A stretch of 64,000 nt of DNA from NCBI GenBank assembly GCA_049653005.1, contig JBASFL010000104.1, positions 37,046-101,045 on the forward strand. The letters run 5' to 3'. Positions 9,019 to 17,580 of this stretch are shown one piece after another (the stretch's first letter is position 1; each line of letters opens with the position of its first letter). The notes under the pieces are model-generated. The model had not been told where the DNA came from and did no database searches. It worked only from the letters and a program-made list of their open reading frames with translations. The position numbers and the translations under genes were made by a program. The DNA comes from UBA2334 sp049653005 (lineage in GTDB: Bacteria > Pseudomonadota > Gammaproteobacteria > Burkholderiales > Burkholderiaceae_C).

Positions 9019-10221
9019 ATGAGTTTTTTTGACGCGGCCCTTCAGTGGCTGGGCCACGGTCTGATCGAGACCACCTGGTGGCAAGTGGTGCTGATCACGC
9101 TGGCGCTGACGCACATCACCATCGCCGGCGTCACCATCTACCTGCACCGGCACCAAGCCCACCGCTCACTGGAGTTGCACGCAATTCCGTCTCACTTTTT
9201 CCGTTTTTGGCTGTGGCTGACCACGGGCCAGGTCACCAAAGAATGGGCTGCGGTGCACCGCAAGCACCACGCCAAATGCGAGCACGAAGGCGACCCCCAC
9301 AGCCCCGTGGTGTTTGGCATCAAAAAAGTGCTGACCGAAGGCGCCGAGTTGTACCGCGCAGAGTGCAAAAACCTCGACACCCTGGCCCGCTACGGCCACG
9401 GCACACCCGACGACTGGATCGAGCGCAACCTGTACACCCGTTTTTCCTGGCAGGGCGTGGGGCTGATGCTCATCATCAACGTGGTGCTGTTCGGTGCGAT
9501 TGGTGTGACGATTTGGGCTGTGCAAATGGCTTGGATTCCCATCACTGCTGCGGGCATCATCAATGGCCTGGGCCACTACTGGGGTTACCGCAACTTTGAA
9601 GCGGTGGATGCCAGCACCAACGTGTCGCCTTGGGGCATCCTGATCGGCGGTGAAGAACTGCACAACAACCACCACACCTACCCCACGTCGGCCAAGCTGT
9701 CTGTCAAGCCTTATGAATTTGACATTGGCTGGCTGTACATCCGTTGCATGGAAATGGTTGGCCTCGCCAAAGTGCGCAAAACCAGCCCGCAAATGGTGCT
9801 GGGCATGGTCAAGCCCGTGGCCGACGAGCAAACGCTGGAAGCCATCATTGCCAACCGTTACGAGGTGATGGCCAACTTTGCCCGCGAAATGCGCCGTGCT
9901 TGCAAGGCAGAGCTGAACGCCGCCCGCTTGGGTCAAGGCAACATCCAGGCCCTGGAAGTGGCCCGCCGCTGGCTGCACCGCGACGACGAGAAAGTGCCCG
10001 CTGTGCTGCGCCCCCAGCTGGCCCAGGCCCGCGCCGAGCACCCTGTGCTGGACAAGATGTACGCCATGCGCGAAGAGTTGCGCCAGCTGTGGTCCAGCCG
10101 CACCCACACCCGCGAGCAATTGGCCAAAGACCTGCAAGCCTGGTGCAAGCGGGCAGAAGACAGCGGTATCGCCGCATTGAAAGAGTTTTCTTACACCCTG
10201 CGTGCGGCGCGCGTGGCCTGA
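9019..10221 (+). CDS. Acyl-lipid/acyl-CoA delta-9 fatty acid desaturase
   Basis: Membrane di-iron desaturase of 400 residues that inserts a double bond in saturated acyl chains. The three histidine clusters are complete: HRHQAH at 43-48, HRKHH at 80-84 and HNNHH at 215-219. Hydrophobic segments lie at about 20-42 and 145-185, as expected for a protein with its active site on the cytoplasmic face. Residues beyond about 290 form a soluble helical tail that is longer than the family minimum. Family members keep membranes fluid in the cold. It appears to be transcribed alone, with a convergent ispB downstream. Confidence 0.92.
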   Translation: MSFFDAALQWLGHGLIETTWWQVVLITLALTHITIAGVTIYLHRHQAHRSLELHAIPSHFFRFWLWLTTGQVTKEWAAVHRKHHAKCEHEGDPHSPVVFGIKKVLTEGAELYRAECKNLDTLARYGHGTPDDWIERNLYTRFSWQGVGLMLIINVVLFGAIGVTIWAVQMAWIPITAAGIINGLGHYWGYRNFEAVDASTNVSPWGILIGGEELHNNHHTYPTSAKLSVKPYEFDIGWLYIRCMEMVGLAKVRKTSPQMVLGMVKPVADEQTLEAIIANRYEVMANFAREMRRACKAELNAARLGQGNIQALEVARRWLHRDDEKVPAVLRPQLAQARAEHPVLDKMYAMREELRQLWSSRTHTREQLAKDLQAWCKRAEDSGIAALKEFSYTLRAARVA

Positions 10222-10270
10222 TCCGCGTTTGGTGGGCGGCCATTCAAGGCCGGGGTGACCGGTCTGCGGG

Positions 10271-11266
10271 TCAGCTTTCCCGGCCTTGTAAAGACGCAGC
10301 CAACTCTGTCAGCGCCTGCTTGTGGGGTGTGTCGGGCAGCAGCGCCAATGCGTCAATGGCGCGTTGAGCTTCTTGCCAGGCAGCTGCGCGGCTGGCGTCA
10401 ATGGCGCCGGTTTGGCGAATCAGCTCCAGAACCTCGCCCAAATGGGCTTCTGATGCGTTTTCAATGGCGTTGACCAGCAAGGTCCGCTCAGCCCCTGAGG
10501 TTTTGCGCAGCGCATGGATCATCGGCAACGTCACTTTGCCCTCGCGCAAATCGTCCCCGAGGTTTTTCCCCAGTGACCCGGCGCTGCCCTCGTAGTCCAG
10601 CACGTCGTCAATCACTTGGAATGCGGTGCCCAGTGCCTGGCCGTAGGTCGCGCAAGCCGTTTCGATTTCGGCGGTTTGGCCGGACACGATGGCGGCCAAG
10701 CGGGCACTGGCTTCAAACAGTTTGGCGGTTTTGGATCGGATCACGTGCAGGTAATCGGCTTCGCTCAACCCGGCATCTCGCATGTTGACGAGCTGTTGAA
10801 CTTCCCCTTCCGCAATCACGTTGGTGGCCTCGGCCAGCACCTCCATCACCCGCATATTCCCCACTTCCACCATCATTTGGAACGCGCGGGAATACAAAAA
10901 ATCGCCCACCAAGACGCTGGCAGCGTTGCCAAAGCGCTCGTTGGCCGTGTCACGGCCTCTGCGCAGGGTGGATTCGTCCACCACGTCGTCGTGCAACAGA
11001 GTGGCGGTGTGGATGAACTCGACCACCGCCGCCAATGTGTGCCGGTTGGTGTGGTCGTGTCCCAGTGCCCCACTCATCAACAGGAGCAGCGCAGGCCGCA
11101 GACGCTTGCCGCCAGCCGAGATGATGTACTCGCACATGTGCCCGACCAGCGGAACCCCCGTGCTGAGTTTTGCACCGATGACTCGGTCCACGGCTGTCAT
11201 GTCCTGCGAAATCAGGGCCAACGGAGAAGGGGAGGGGGAGGGTGGAGAGGACAAGTTGAGTGCCAA
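10271..11266 (-). CDS. ispB: Octaprenyl/polyprenyl diphosphate synthase
   Basis: Trans-polyprenyl diphosphate synthase, 331 residues, making the C40-type side chain of ubiquinone by adding isopentenyl diphosphate units. The first aspartate-rich motif is DDVVD at 93-97 and the second DDVLD lies near 220; GGKRLRP at about 52-58 binds diphosphate. An N-terminal serine-proline run (residues 6-15) precedes the conserved part, so translation could instead start at Met23 (11200). It is divergent from rplU, the position ispB commonly has in proteobacteria. It supplies the pathway of ubiE, ubiJ and ubiB found at 32-36 kb. Confidence 0.92.
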   Translation of the reverse strand: MALNLSSPPSPSPSPLALISQDMTAVDRVIGAKLSTGVPLVGHMCEYIISAGGKRLRPALLLLMSGALGHDHTNRHTLAAVVEFIHTATLLHDDVVDESTLRRGRDTANERFGNAASVLVGDFLYSRAFQMMVEVGNMRVMEVLAEATNVIAEGEVQQLVNMRDAGLSEADYLHVIRSKTAKLFEASARLAAIVSGQTAEIETACATYGQALGTAFQVIDDVLDYEGSAGSLGKNLGDDLREGKVTLPMIHALRKTSGAERTLLVNAIENASEAHLGEVLELIRQTGAIDASRAAAWQEAQRAIDALALLPDTPHKQALTELAASLQGRES

Positions 11267-11361
11267 CAGTTATCGCTCGATTATAAAAAGCCCTTCGACA
11301 CGGTTTGTGAGGGCCCCTTTGGGTGGGCTTTCAACCGATGGAGTGCTGGCGGCGGTTGGCG

Positions 11362-11370
11362 TGCTAAAAT
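11362..11370 (+). promoter_or_regulatory. Extended -10 promoter element for rplU
   Basis: TGCTAAAAT, an extended -10 box, stands about 50 bp before the rplU ATG in the divergent region with ispB. No convincing -35 hexamer is visible, which fits extended -10 promoters. Confidence 0.5.
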
Positions 11371-11419
11371 CCTAGGTTCGGTGGAAATTCGTCTGCCGAT
11401 ATCACTGATAGAGGTTCAT

Positions 11420-11731
11420 ATGTACGCGGTCATAAAAACCGGTGGCAAGCAATACCGAGTTGCTGCTGGCGAAAAAATTAAAGTAGAACAGATTGCTGCG
11501 GATGTGGGCCAGGAAATCGTGATCGATCAGGTTTTGGCTGTTGGCAACGGCAGCGAGATCAAGATTGGCACGCCCCTGGTATCCGGCGCATCTGTGACGG
11601 TCACGGTGTTGGCGCATGGTCGCCACGACAAAGTGCACATTTTCAAAATGCGCCGTCGCAAGCACTACCAAAAGCGCCAAGGGCACCGTCAAAATTTCAC
11701 CGAACTGCAGATCGCTTCGATCGCTGCTTAA
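11420..11731 (+). CDS. rplU: 50S ribosomal protein L21
   Basis: L21, 103 residues, a 23S rRNA-binding protein of the large subunit. It starts MYAVIKTGGKQYRV and has the C-terminal basic MRRRKHYQKRQGHRQ segment. It is the first gene of the classical rplU-rpmA-obgE operon; rpmA begins 13 bp after its stop. Confidence 0.98.
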   Translation: MYAVIKTGGKQYRVAAGEKIKVEQIAADVGQEIVIDQVLAVGNGSEIKIGTPLVSGASVTVTVLAHGRHDKVHIFKMRRRKHYQKRQGHRQNFTELQIASIAA

Positions 11732-11744
11732 GGGGTAACGAAAA

Positions 11745-12002
11745 ATGGCACAGAAAAAAGGCGGCGGCTCCACGCGAAACGGCCGTGACTCCAAGCCAAA
11801 AATGCTGGGTGTCAAGGCTTTTGGTGGCGAGGCAGTGTCTGCCGGCTCCATCATCGTGCGTCAGCGCGGCACGCGCTTCCATGCGGGCAACAATGTCGGC
11901 ATGGGCAAAGACCACACCTTGTTTGCCACGGTCAATGGCCATGTCAACTTCGCTATCAAGGGCGAGTTGAACCGCCACGTGGTCAGCATCATCCCAGCCT
12001 GA
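11745..12002 (+). CDS. rpmA: 50S ribosomal protein L27
   Basis: L27, 85 residues, whose N-terminal arm reaches the peptidyl-transferase centre. The protein starts MAQKKGGGSTRNGRDS, the form without a cleavable N-terminal extension. It lies between rplU and obgE; a terminator-like hairpin follows its stop, so expression of obgE may be lower than that of the two ribosomal genes. Confidence 0.98.
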   Translation: MAQKKGGGSTRNGRDSKPKMLGVKAFGGEAVSAGSIIVRQRGTRFHAGNNVGMGKDHTLFATVNGHVNFAIKGELNRHVVSIIPA

Positions 12003-12023
12003 GCAACTCAGTTGCATCCGGTC

Positions 12024-12048
12024 AAAGGCCCGCTTGCGGGCCTTTTTT
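12024..12048 (+). terminator. Intrinsic terminator between rpmA and obgE
   Basis: AAAGGCCCG (12024-12032) pairs with CGGGCCTTT (12037-12045) around a CTTG loop and runs into T residues. It lies inside the rplU-rpmA-obgE block, so it probably acts as a partial terminator. Confidence 0.8.
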
Positions 12049-12077
12049 GCTGGTGCAACGCTTTTTAAGAGACCGCC

Positions 12078-13136
12078 ATGAAGTTCGTTGACGAAGCCTA
12101 CATCGACATTTTTGCCGGAGACGGGGGCAATGGTTGTGCATCGTTCCGTCACGAAAAATACAAAGAATTTGGCGGCCCCGATGGTGGGGACGGCGGCCGC
12201 GGCGGTCACATTTATGCGGTGGCAGATTCCAATCTGAACACGCTCGTGGATTACCGCTATTCACGCCGGTACGAAGCCAAAAAAGGCGAACACGGCAAGG
12301 GCTCCGACATGTTCGGCGTCAAGGGCGATGACATCACCTTGAAGTTGCCTGTGGGCACCATCGTGATGGATGCCGAAACGGGTGTTGTGCTCCACGAGCT
12401 GTTGGTCCCTGGTGAGCAAATCATGCTGGCCAAAGGGGGGGATGGCGGTTTTGGCAACATGCACTACAAAAGTTCCATCAACCGCGCGCCGCGCCAGAAA
12501 ACCCCTGGTTGGCCGGGTGAGCGCAAAGAGCTGAAGTTGGAGCTGAAAGTGCTGGCCGACGTGGGCCTGCTGGGCATGCCCAACGCGGGCAAGTCCACCC
12601 TGATTTCTGCCATTTCCAACGCACGCCCCAAAATCGCCGATTACCCGTTCACCACCTTGCACCCCAATTTGGGTGTGGTGCGCGTGGGCCCCGAAAAGAG
12701 TTTCGTGGTGGCCGACGTGCCGGGGCTGATCGAGGGCGCGGCCGAGGGTGCCGGTTTGGGCCACCAGTTTTTGCGCCATTTGCAGCGCACCCATTTGTTG
12801 TTGCACCTGGTGGATGTGGCGCCTTTCGATGAATCGGTGGACCCTGTGGCACAGGCCAAGGCGATTGTCAAAGAGCTCAAAAAATACGACAAGGCGCTGC
12901 ACGACAAACCCCGCTGGCTGGTGCTCAACAAGTTGGACATGGTGCCGGCCGAGAAGCGCGAGGCCTTGGTGAAAGACTTTGTGAAGCGCTACCGCCACAA
13001 AGGCCCGGTGTTTGAAATTTCCGCGCTCACCCGCGAAGGCTGCGAGCGGTTGGTGCAGGCTGTGTACGAGCATGTGGCCAAAACCCAGCGTGCCATGCTT
13101 CCCGAGGTTGAGGTAGACCCTAGGTTTGCATCCTGA
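12078..13136 (+). CDS. obgE: GTPase Obg/CgtA
   Basis: Ribosome-associated GTPase of 352 residues involved in 50S assembly and stress response. Residues 1-158 are the glycine-rich Obg domain (GDGGNGCASFRHEK, GGDGGRGGHIY). The GTPase domain has GMPNAGKST near 166-174, DVPGLIEGA as switch II and NKLD. The sequence ends soon after the G domain, so the variable C-terminal tail is short. Co-directional with rplU-rpmA upstream and proB downstream, a conserved order. Confidence 0.97.
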   Translation: MKFVDEAYIDIFAGDGGNGCASFRHEKYKEFGGPDGGDGGRGGHIYAVADSNLNTLVDYRYSRRYEAKKGEHGKGSDMFGVKGDDITLKLPVGTIVMDAETGVVLHELLVPGEQIMLAKGGDGGFGNMHYKSSINRAPRQKTPGWPGERKELKLELKVLADVGLLGMPNAGKSTLISAISNARPKIADYPFTTLHPNLGVVRVGPEKSFVVADVPGLIEGAAEGAGLGHQFLRHLQRTHLLLHLVDVAPFDESVDPVAQAKAIVKELKKYDKALHDKPRWLVLNKLDMVPAEKREALVKDFVKRYRHKGPVFEISALTREGCERLVQAVYEHVAKTQRAMLPEVEVDPRFAS

Positions 13137-13145
13137 TCTGCTTTA

Positions 13146-13193
13146 ATAAGTAGCAAACTGTTGAACTCAGTCAAGCGATAGAGGCTTATTTTT
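13146..13193 (-). repeat. Dispersed 45-bp repeat, copy 4 (obgE-proB gap)
   Basis: On the minus strand: AATAAGCCTCTATCGCTTGA followed by TTTGCTACTTATT. The core TCGCTT starts at 13178 and GCTA at 13154. It fills most of the gap and ends one base before the proB ATG, so it supplies the ribosome-binding region of proB. Confidence 0.82.
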
Positions 13194-13194
13194 C

Positions 13195-14355
13195 ATGAAA
13201 TTCACGCAAGACCCTGCTTTGCTGCAACAAGCCCACCGCATCGTGGTCAAGGTGGGGTCCAGCCTGGTCACCAACGAGGGGCGGGGTTTGGACGAGACCG
13301 CCATCGGCCATTGGTGCGAACAATTGGCGGCCTTGGTCAAGCAAGGGCGTGAGGTCATCATGGTCAGCAGCGGGGCCGTGGCTGAGGGTATGAAGCGCCT
13401 GGGGTGGTCGACCCGACCCAAGGAAATTCACGAGCTGCAAGCAGCGGCGGCCGTGGGGCAAATGGGTTTGGTGCAGATGTACGAAACCAAACTGCGCGAA
13501 AGCCAAATTGGCAGTGCACAGGTGCTGTTGACCCACGCCGATTTGGCCGATCGTGAGCGTTACCTGAACGCACGCTCCACCTTGTTGACCCTGTTGCAGT
13601 TGGGCGTGGTGCCGGTCATCAACGAAAACGACACGGTCGTCAACGACGAAATCAAGTTTGGCGACAACGACACCTTGGGTGCGCTGGTGGCAAACCTGGT
13701 CGAGGCAGATGTGTTGATCATCCTCACCGATCAAAAAGGCTTGTTCACCGCCGACCCCAGGCGCGACCCCGCCGCCACTTTTGTGCACGCAGCGCGCGCC
13801 GGTGACCCCGAGCTGGAGCGCATGGCGGGGGGTGCTGGCAGCGGCATTGGCAAAGGCGGGATGATCACCAAAATCCTTGCCGCCAAGCGTGCAGCCGGTT
13901 CTGGTGCCTCCACTTTGATTGCCTGGGGGCGTGAGCCTGATGTGCTTTTGCGTTTGGCGCAGGGCGAGGCCATTGGCACGTGGCTGCTGGCTCAAACCCC
14001 GAAAAACCAGGCCCGAAAGCGGTGGATGGCCGATCACTTGCAGCTGCGGGGTTCCGTCACGGTTGACGAAGGCGCTGTGGCCAAGTTGACGGACGAGGGC
14101 AAAAGCCTGTTGCCCATTGGCATGCTGTCGGTGGAAGGGGAGTTTTCTCGGGGGGACGTGATCGCCATTCGTTCACCGGCAGGTCATGAAATTGCCCGCG
14201 GGTTGGCCAATTACGCCAGTGCTGAAGCCCGGCTGCTGTGCCGCAAGCCCTCATCCGAGTTCGAGCGCTTGTTGGGCTATGTGGCAGAAACAGAAATGGT
14301 GCATCGCACCAATCTGGTGTTGACCAAAGGTGCGGATTCCCCGTCCGTGTGTTGA
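13195..14355 (+). CDS. proB: Glutamate 5-kinase
   Basis: Glutamate 5-kinase, 386 residues, the first and feedback-inhibited step of proline synthesis. The amino-acid kinase domain covers about 12-260 (IVVKVGSSLVT, MVSSGAVAEG, NENDTVVNDEIKFGDND) and a PUA domain about 285-370. Start ATG at 13195. The leader between obgE and proB is almost entirely a dispersed repeat copy, so no canonical Shine-Dalgarno is visible (GAGGCTTATTTTTC precedes the ATG). Confidence 0.96.
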   Translation: MKFTQDPALLQQAHRIVVKVGSSLVTNEGRGLDETAIGHWCEQLAALVKQGREVIMVSSGAVAEGMKRLGWSTRPKEIHELQAAAAVGQMGLVQMYETKLRESQIGSAQVLLTHADLADRERYLNARSTLLTLLQLGVVPVINENDTVVNDEIKFGDNDTLGALVANLVEADVLIILTDQKGLFTADPRRDPAATFVHAARAGDPELERMAGGAGSGIGKGGMITKILAAKRAAGSGASTLIAWGREPDVLLRLAQGEAIGTWLLAQTPKNQARKRWMADHLQLRGSVTVDEGAVAKLTDEGKSLLPIGMLSVEGEFSRGDVIAIRSPAGHEIARGLANYASAEARLLCRKPSSEFERLLGYVAETEMVHRTNLVLTKGADSPSVC

Positions 14356-14389
14356 TTCCTTGACCGCTCGTCAGCGGCTCGGAAAAACG

Positions 14390-15028
14390 TCAACCGTGGT
14401 GCTGTGGATCGGGGTCGAAGCTGGCGCCGGGCGGCAGTTCCATGCCCGGTGGTGGCACCATGAGTGTGCACATGTGGCTGTCCAGCGGTGAGTTGGCGTC
14501 TTCCAATCCGCTGTGGTGCCGCATGGCACCGCGCAAATACCGGTTGCGGGTATCGGTGCGCGGCAGGTAGCGCGACAGCTCGGTCAGCGCCATTTGGTAC
14601 ACCCCACGTTTGAATTCCACGACCACTTCCAGTGGCACCCAATAATCGTTCCAACGCCAGGCGTCGAACTCAGGGTGGTTGGTGGCGCGAAGGTTCAAGT
14701 CCCAATCGTGCCCCACCAAGCGGAGCAAAAACCAAATTTGTTTCTGGCCTTTGTAGTGGCCTCTGGCATCTTTGCGGATGTAGCGATCCGGCACCTCGTA
14801 GCGCAACCAGTCCCGCGTGCGGGCCACGATGTTCACATGCTGGGGATGCAGCCCGACTTCCTCGTGCAGTTCACGGAACATGGCTTGTTCGGGGGTTTCA
14901 CCCCGATCAATGCCACCCTGTGGAAACTGCCAAGAGTGTGTGCGGATGCGTTTGCCCCAGAACACCTGGTTCTTCTGGTTGAGCAGAATGATGCCGACGT
15001 TCGGCCTGAAGCCGTCCCTGTCAAGCAT
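14390..15028 (-). CDS. rppH: RNA pyrophosphohydrolase
   Basis: Nudix hydrolase of 212 residues that removes pyrophosphate from 5'-triphosphorylated mRNA and so triggers 5'-end-dependent decay. The protein starts MLDRDGFRPNVGIIL, the standard RppH N-terminus, which sets the ATG at 15028 over an upstream TTG. The Nudix box is GGIDRGETPEQAMFRELHEE at about 38-57. The C-terminal 50 residues beyond the catalytic domain are proline-rich and poorly conserved. Convergent with proB and divergent from proS. Confidence 0.95.
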   Translation of the reverse strand: MLDRDGFRPNVGIILLNQKNQVFWGKRIRTHSWQFPQGGIDRGETPEQAMFRELHEEVGLHPQHVNIVARTRDWLRYEVPDRYIRKDARGHYKGQKQIWFLLRLVGHDWDLNLRATNHPEFDAWRWNDYWVPLEVVVEFKRGVYQMALTELSRYLPRTDTRNRYLRGAMRHHSGLEDANSPLDSHMCTLMVPPPGMELPPGASFDPDPQHHG

Positions 15029-15194
15029 AATCAACCCCAAATTTTTAAACTGAAGTCATTATGCATCTCCACGCAACACCCGCAGCGGTTTTCGCGGCTT
15101 TTGGGGTGGTGATGGTGACAGTTCACTCATCTTCCTCTCGTTTTCCCTTGCCTGATTTTTACCGTCTGCTGTGCAAACAGCGGCTGCGCACGCC

Positions 15195-16940
15195 ATGAAA
15201 GCCTCCCAGTTCTTCATCTCCACCCTCAAAGAAGCCCCAGCTGACGCCGAGGTGGTCAGTCACAAGCTGATGACCCGCGCCGGCATGATCAAAAAGTTGG
15301 GTGCTGGCATTTACACCTACATGCCCATGGGCTTGAGGGTGATCCAGAAAGTGGAGGCCATCGTGCGCGAGGAAATGAACCGTGCCGGTGCCGTGGAGCT
15401 GACCATGCCCGTCATTCAGCCTGCCGAGCTGTGGCAGGAAACGGGGCGTTTTGACAAGATGGGGCCCGAGTTGCTCCGCATCAAAGACCGTCACAGCCGT
15501 GACTTCATTGTGCAGCCCACCAGCGAAGAGGTGGTGACCGACATCGCCCGCCAGGAGCTGAAGAGTCACAAGCAGTTGCCCAAGAACTTCTATCAAATTC
15601 AAACCAAGTTCCGCGACGAGCGTCGCCCACGCTTTGGTCTGATGCGTGGGCGTGAGTTCATCATGAAAGACGCCTACAGCTTTGACAAAGACCAAGTGTC
15701 GGCCAAAGCCAGCTACCAGGTGATGGCACAGGCTTACCGACGCATTTTTGACCGTTTTGGTTTGACTTACCGCGCGGTGGCTGCCGACAGCGGTGCGATT
15801 GGCGGCGACCTGAGCGAAGAGTTTCAGGTGATTGCTGCAACGGGCGAAGATGCAATTGTGTATTGCCCGACCAGCGAGTACGCGGCCAACATTGAAAAAG
15901 CGGAAGCGCTGGTGCCTGCCGGTCCGCGTGGCGCGCCTTCCGAACCCATGGCGCTGGTACCGACCCCAGGCAAGAGCACTTGTGCCGATGTGGCCGATTT
16001 TTTGGGCCTGCCGTTGCAGCGCACGGTCAAATCGCTGGTGTTGTCCACTGAAACAGTGAACGAAGCCGGTGAGGTCACCTCTGTGAAGGTGTGGCTGTTG
16101 TTGCTGCGCGGCGATCACGACATGAACGAAGTCAAGGTGGGCAAGCTGGCGCCCTTTGCCGCCGGTTTCCGCTTCGCCACCGTGGCCGAAATTGAAGACC
16201 ACTTCGGTTGCAAGCCCGGCTACCTGGGGCCTTTGAATCTGAAGAAGCCCGTGGGCTTGGTGGTGGACCGTGAAGTGGCCGTGATGGCCGACTGGATTTG
16301 CGGCGCGAACCAAGAAGACCACCACATCCGCGGCGTCAACTGGGGCCGTGACCTGCCCGAGCCGGAGATGGTGGCTGACCTGCGCAACGTGGTGGCGGGT
16401 GATGCGTCGCCCGATGGTCTGGGTGTGCTGGCCATCGAGCGCGGCATCGAGGTGGGCCATGTGTTCTACCTGGGCACCAAATACAGCCAGGCCATGAACG
16501 CCACGTTTTTGGGTGAGGATGGCCGGCCTGCACCGTTTGAAATGGGCTGCTACGGCATTGGCGTGACCCGACTGCCCGCGGCGGCCATTGAGCAGAACCA
16601 CGACGAGCGCGGCATCATTTGGCCCGACGCGTTGGCCCCGTTCACTGTGGTGGTGTGTCCCATTGGCGCAGACCGCAGTGCGGAAGTCAAAGCCGCCGCT
16701 GAGAAGCTGCACGATGACTTGGTGGCCCTGGGCGTGGATGTGATGCTGGACGACCGAAACGAGCGCCCTGGTGCCATGTTTGCCGACTGGGAGCTGATCG
16801 GTGTGCCACACCGCGTGACCATTGGTGACCGGGGTCTAAAAGAGGGCATGGTGGAGTACCAAAATCGCCGTGACACGGCTGCCACCAAGCTGCCCTTGGC
16901 CGATGTGCTGGCCCTGTTGAAAGAGCGCTTGGGCGCATGA
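15195..16940 (+). CDS. proS: Prolyl-tRNA synthetase
   Basis: Class II synthetase of 581 residues that charges tRNA-Pro. It is the long bacterial type, with the editing INS domain between motifs 2 and 3 (about 225-410). Motif 2 (TKFRDERRPRFGLMRGREF) and the motif 3 region (GCYGIGVTRLPAAAIEQ) are clear, and the anticodon-binding domain is at about 480-575. The ATG at 15195 gives the conserved MKASQFFISTLKEAPAD start. The stop overlaps the start of the next gene by four bases. Confidence 0.97.
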   Translation: MKASQFFISTLKEAPADAEVVSHKLMTRAGMIKKLGAGIYTYMPMGLRVIQKVEAIVREEMNRAGAVELTMPVIQPAELWQETGRFDKMGPELLRIKDRHSRDFIVQPTSEEVVTDIARQELKSHKQLPKNFYQIQTKFRDERRPRFGLMRGREFIMKDAYSFDKDQVSAKASYQVMAQAYRRIFDRFGLTYRAVAADSGAIGGDLSEEFQVIAATGEDAIVYCPTSEYAANIEKAEALVPAGPRGAPSEPMALVPTPGKSTCADVADFLGLPLQRTVKSLVLSTETVNEAGEVTSVKVWLLLLRGDHDMNEVKVGKLAPFAAGFRFATVAEIEDHFGCKPGYLGPLNLKKPVGLVVDREVAVMADWICGANQEDHHIRGVNWGRDLPEPEMVADLRNVVAGDASPDGLGVLAIERGIEVGHVFYLGTKYSQAMNATFLGEDGRPAPFEMGCYGIGVTRLPAAAIEQNHDERGIIWPDALAPFTVVVCPIGADRSAEVKAAAEKLHDDLVALGVDVMLDDRNERPGAMFADWELIGVPHRVTIGDRGLKEGMVEYQNRRDTAATKLPLADVLALLKERLGA

Positions 16941-17569
16941 GTCTGGACGGGATTTCAAGAAGAAAGTGCCTCTACCGCTTGTCTGTTGGCACTTCTTCAC
17001 TCTTTTTTTTGAAAGAGGTGTGTGCCGGTGGGCAACTTGAAGAGCCGTTGGCCGACTCGGTGCGCAGCGCATTGAGTTCGGCCATTGCCAACAGTGCACC
17101 GCCTGTTCCTGAATTTGCTGACACCGCAAGCCGTTTGGCCTACCTCCGGTGGCTGACTGAGAAAAACGACCAGCTGCGTCGTTACAAAACAGAGCTTCAA
17201 GCCCGTACCGAGTTTTTGCAAACCATTTGGTACGAGGCCCGCCGGGCAGGGCTGGATGTGCACTTGGTGCTGGGGCTGGCCCAGGTGGAGAGCGCGTTTC
17301 GCAAGTTTGCTGTGTCCGTGGTTGGTGCACGGGGGTACATGCAAATCATGCCGTTCTGGTCACGCCTGATCGGCGACGGTGACCCCGCCAAGTTGTTTCA
17401 CATGCAGACCAATTTGCGTTTTGGTTGCGTGATCTTGCGGCATTACTTGGACCGGGAAAACGGCAACTTGTTCTTGGCCTTGGGTCGTTACAACGGCAGC
17501 CGTGGCAAAGCCGAATACCCCAACGCTGTGTTGGCTGCGGCCCGCAAATGGGGCTATGTCGGCGGGTAA
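16937..17569 (+). CDS. Lytic transglycosylase (SLT domain), exported
   Basis: Peptidoglycan lytic transglycosylase of 210 residues. The SLT domain spans about 98-205, with the catalytic Glu118 in AQVESAF, then GYMQIMPFW and an NLRFGCVILRHYL motif. The ATG overlaps the proS stop (ATGA), so translation is coupled. The N-terminus should be a signal peptide, but it is unusual: hydrophobic residues come from a stretch that matches a dispersed repeat copy (16961-17000), giving CLYRLSVGTSSLFFL. Whether this still directs export is unclear. Confidence 0.85.
   Translation: MSLDGISRRKCLYRLSVGTSSLFFLKEVCAGGQLEEPLADSVRSALSSAIANSAPPVPEFADTASRLAYLRWLTEKNDQLRRYKTELQARTEFLQTIWYEARRAGLDVHLVLGLAQVESAFRKFAVSVVGARGYMQIMPFWSRLIGDGDPAKLFHMQTNLRFGCVILRHYLDRENGNLFLALGRYNGSRGKAEYPNAVLAAARKWGYVGG
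16961..17000 (+). repeat. Dispersed 45-bp repeat, copy 6 (signal-peptide region of the transglycosylase)
   Basis: AAAGTGCCTCTACCGCTTGT matches copy 11 (AAAGTGCCTCCAGCGCTT) and GGCACTT follows at the same distance. The 3' box is degenerate (ACTC at 16999 where others have GCTA), so this is a diverged copy. Confidence 0.65.
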
Positions 17570-17580
17570 AGGCCCAGTGG

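Noticed and set aside
11287..11331. AAAGCCC...GGGCTTT inverted repeat between ispB and rplU
   Set aside because: It lies upstream of the likely rplU -10 box and near the ispB start, so it cannot terminate either gene; 31 nt between arms makes a stable hairpin doubtful.
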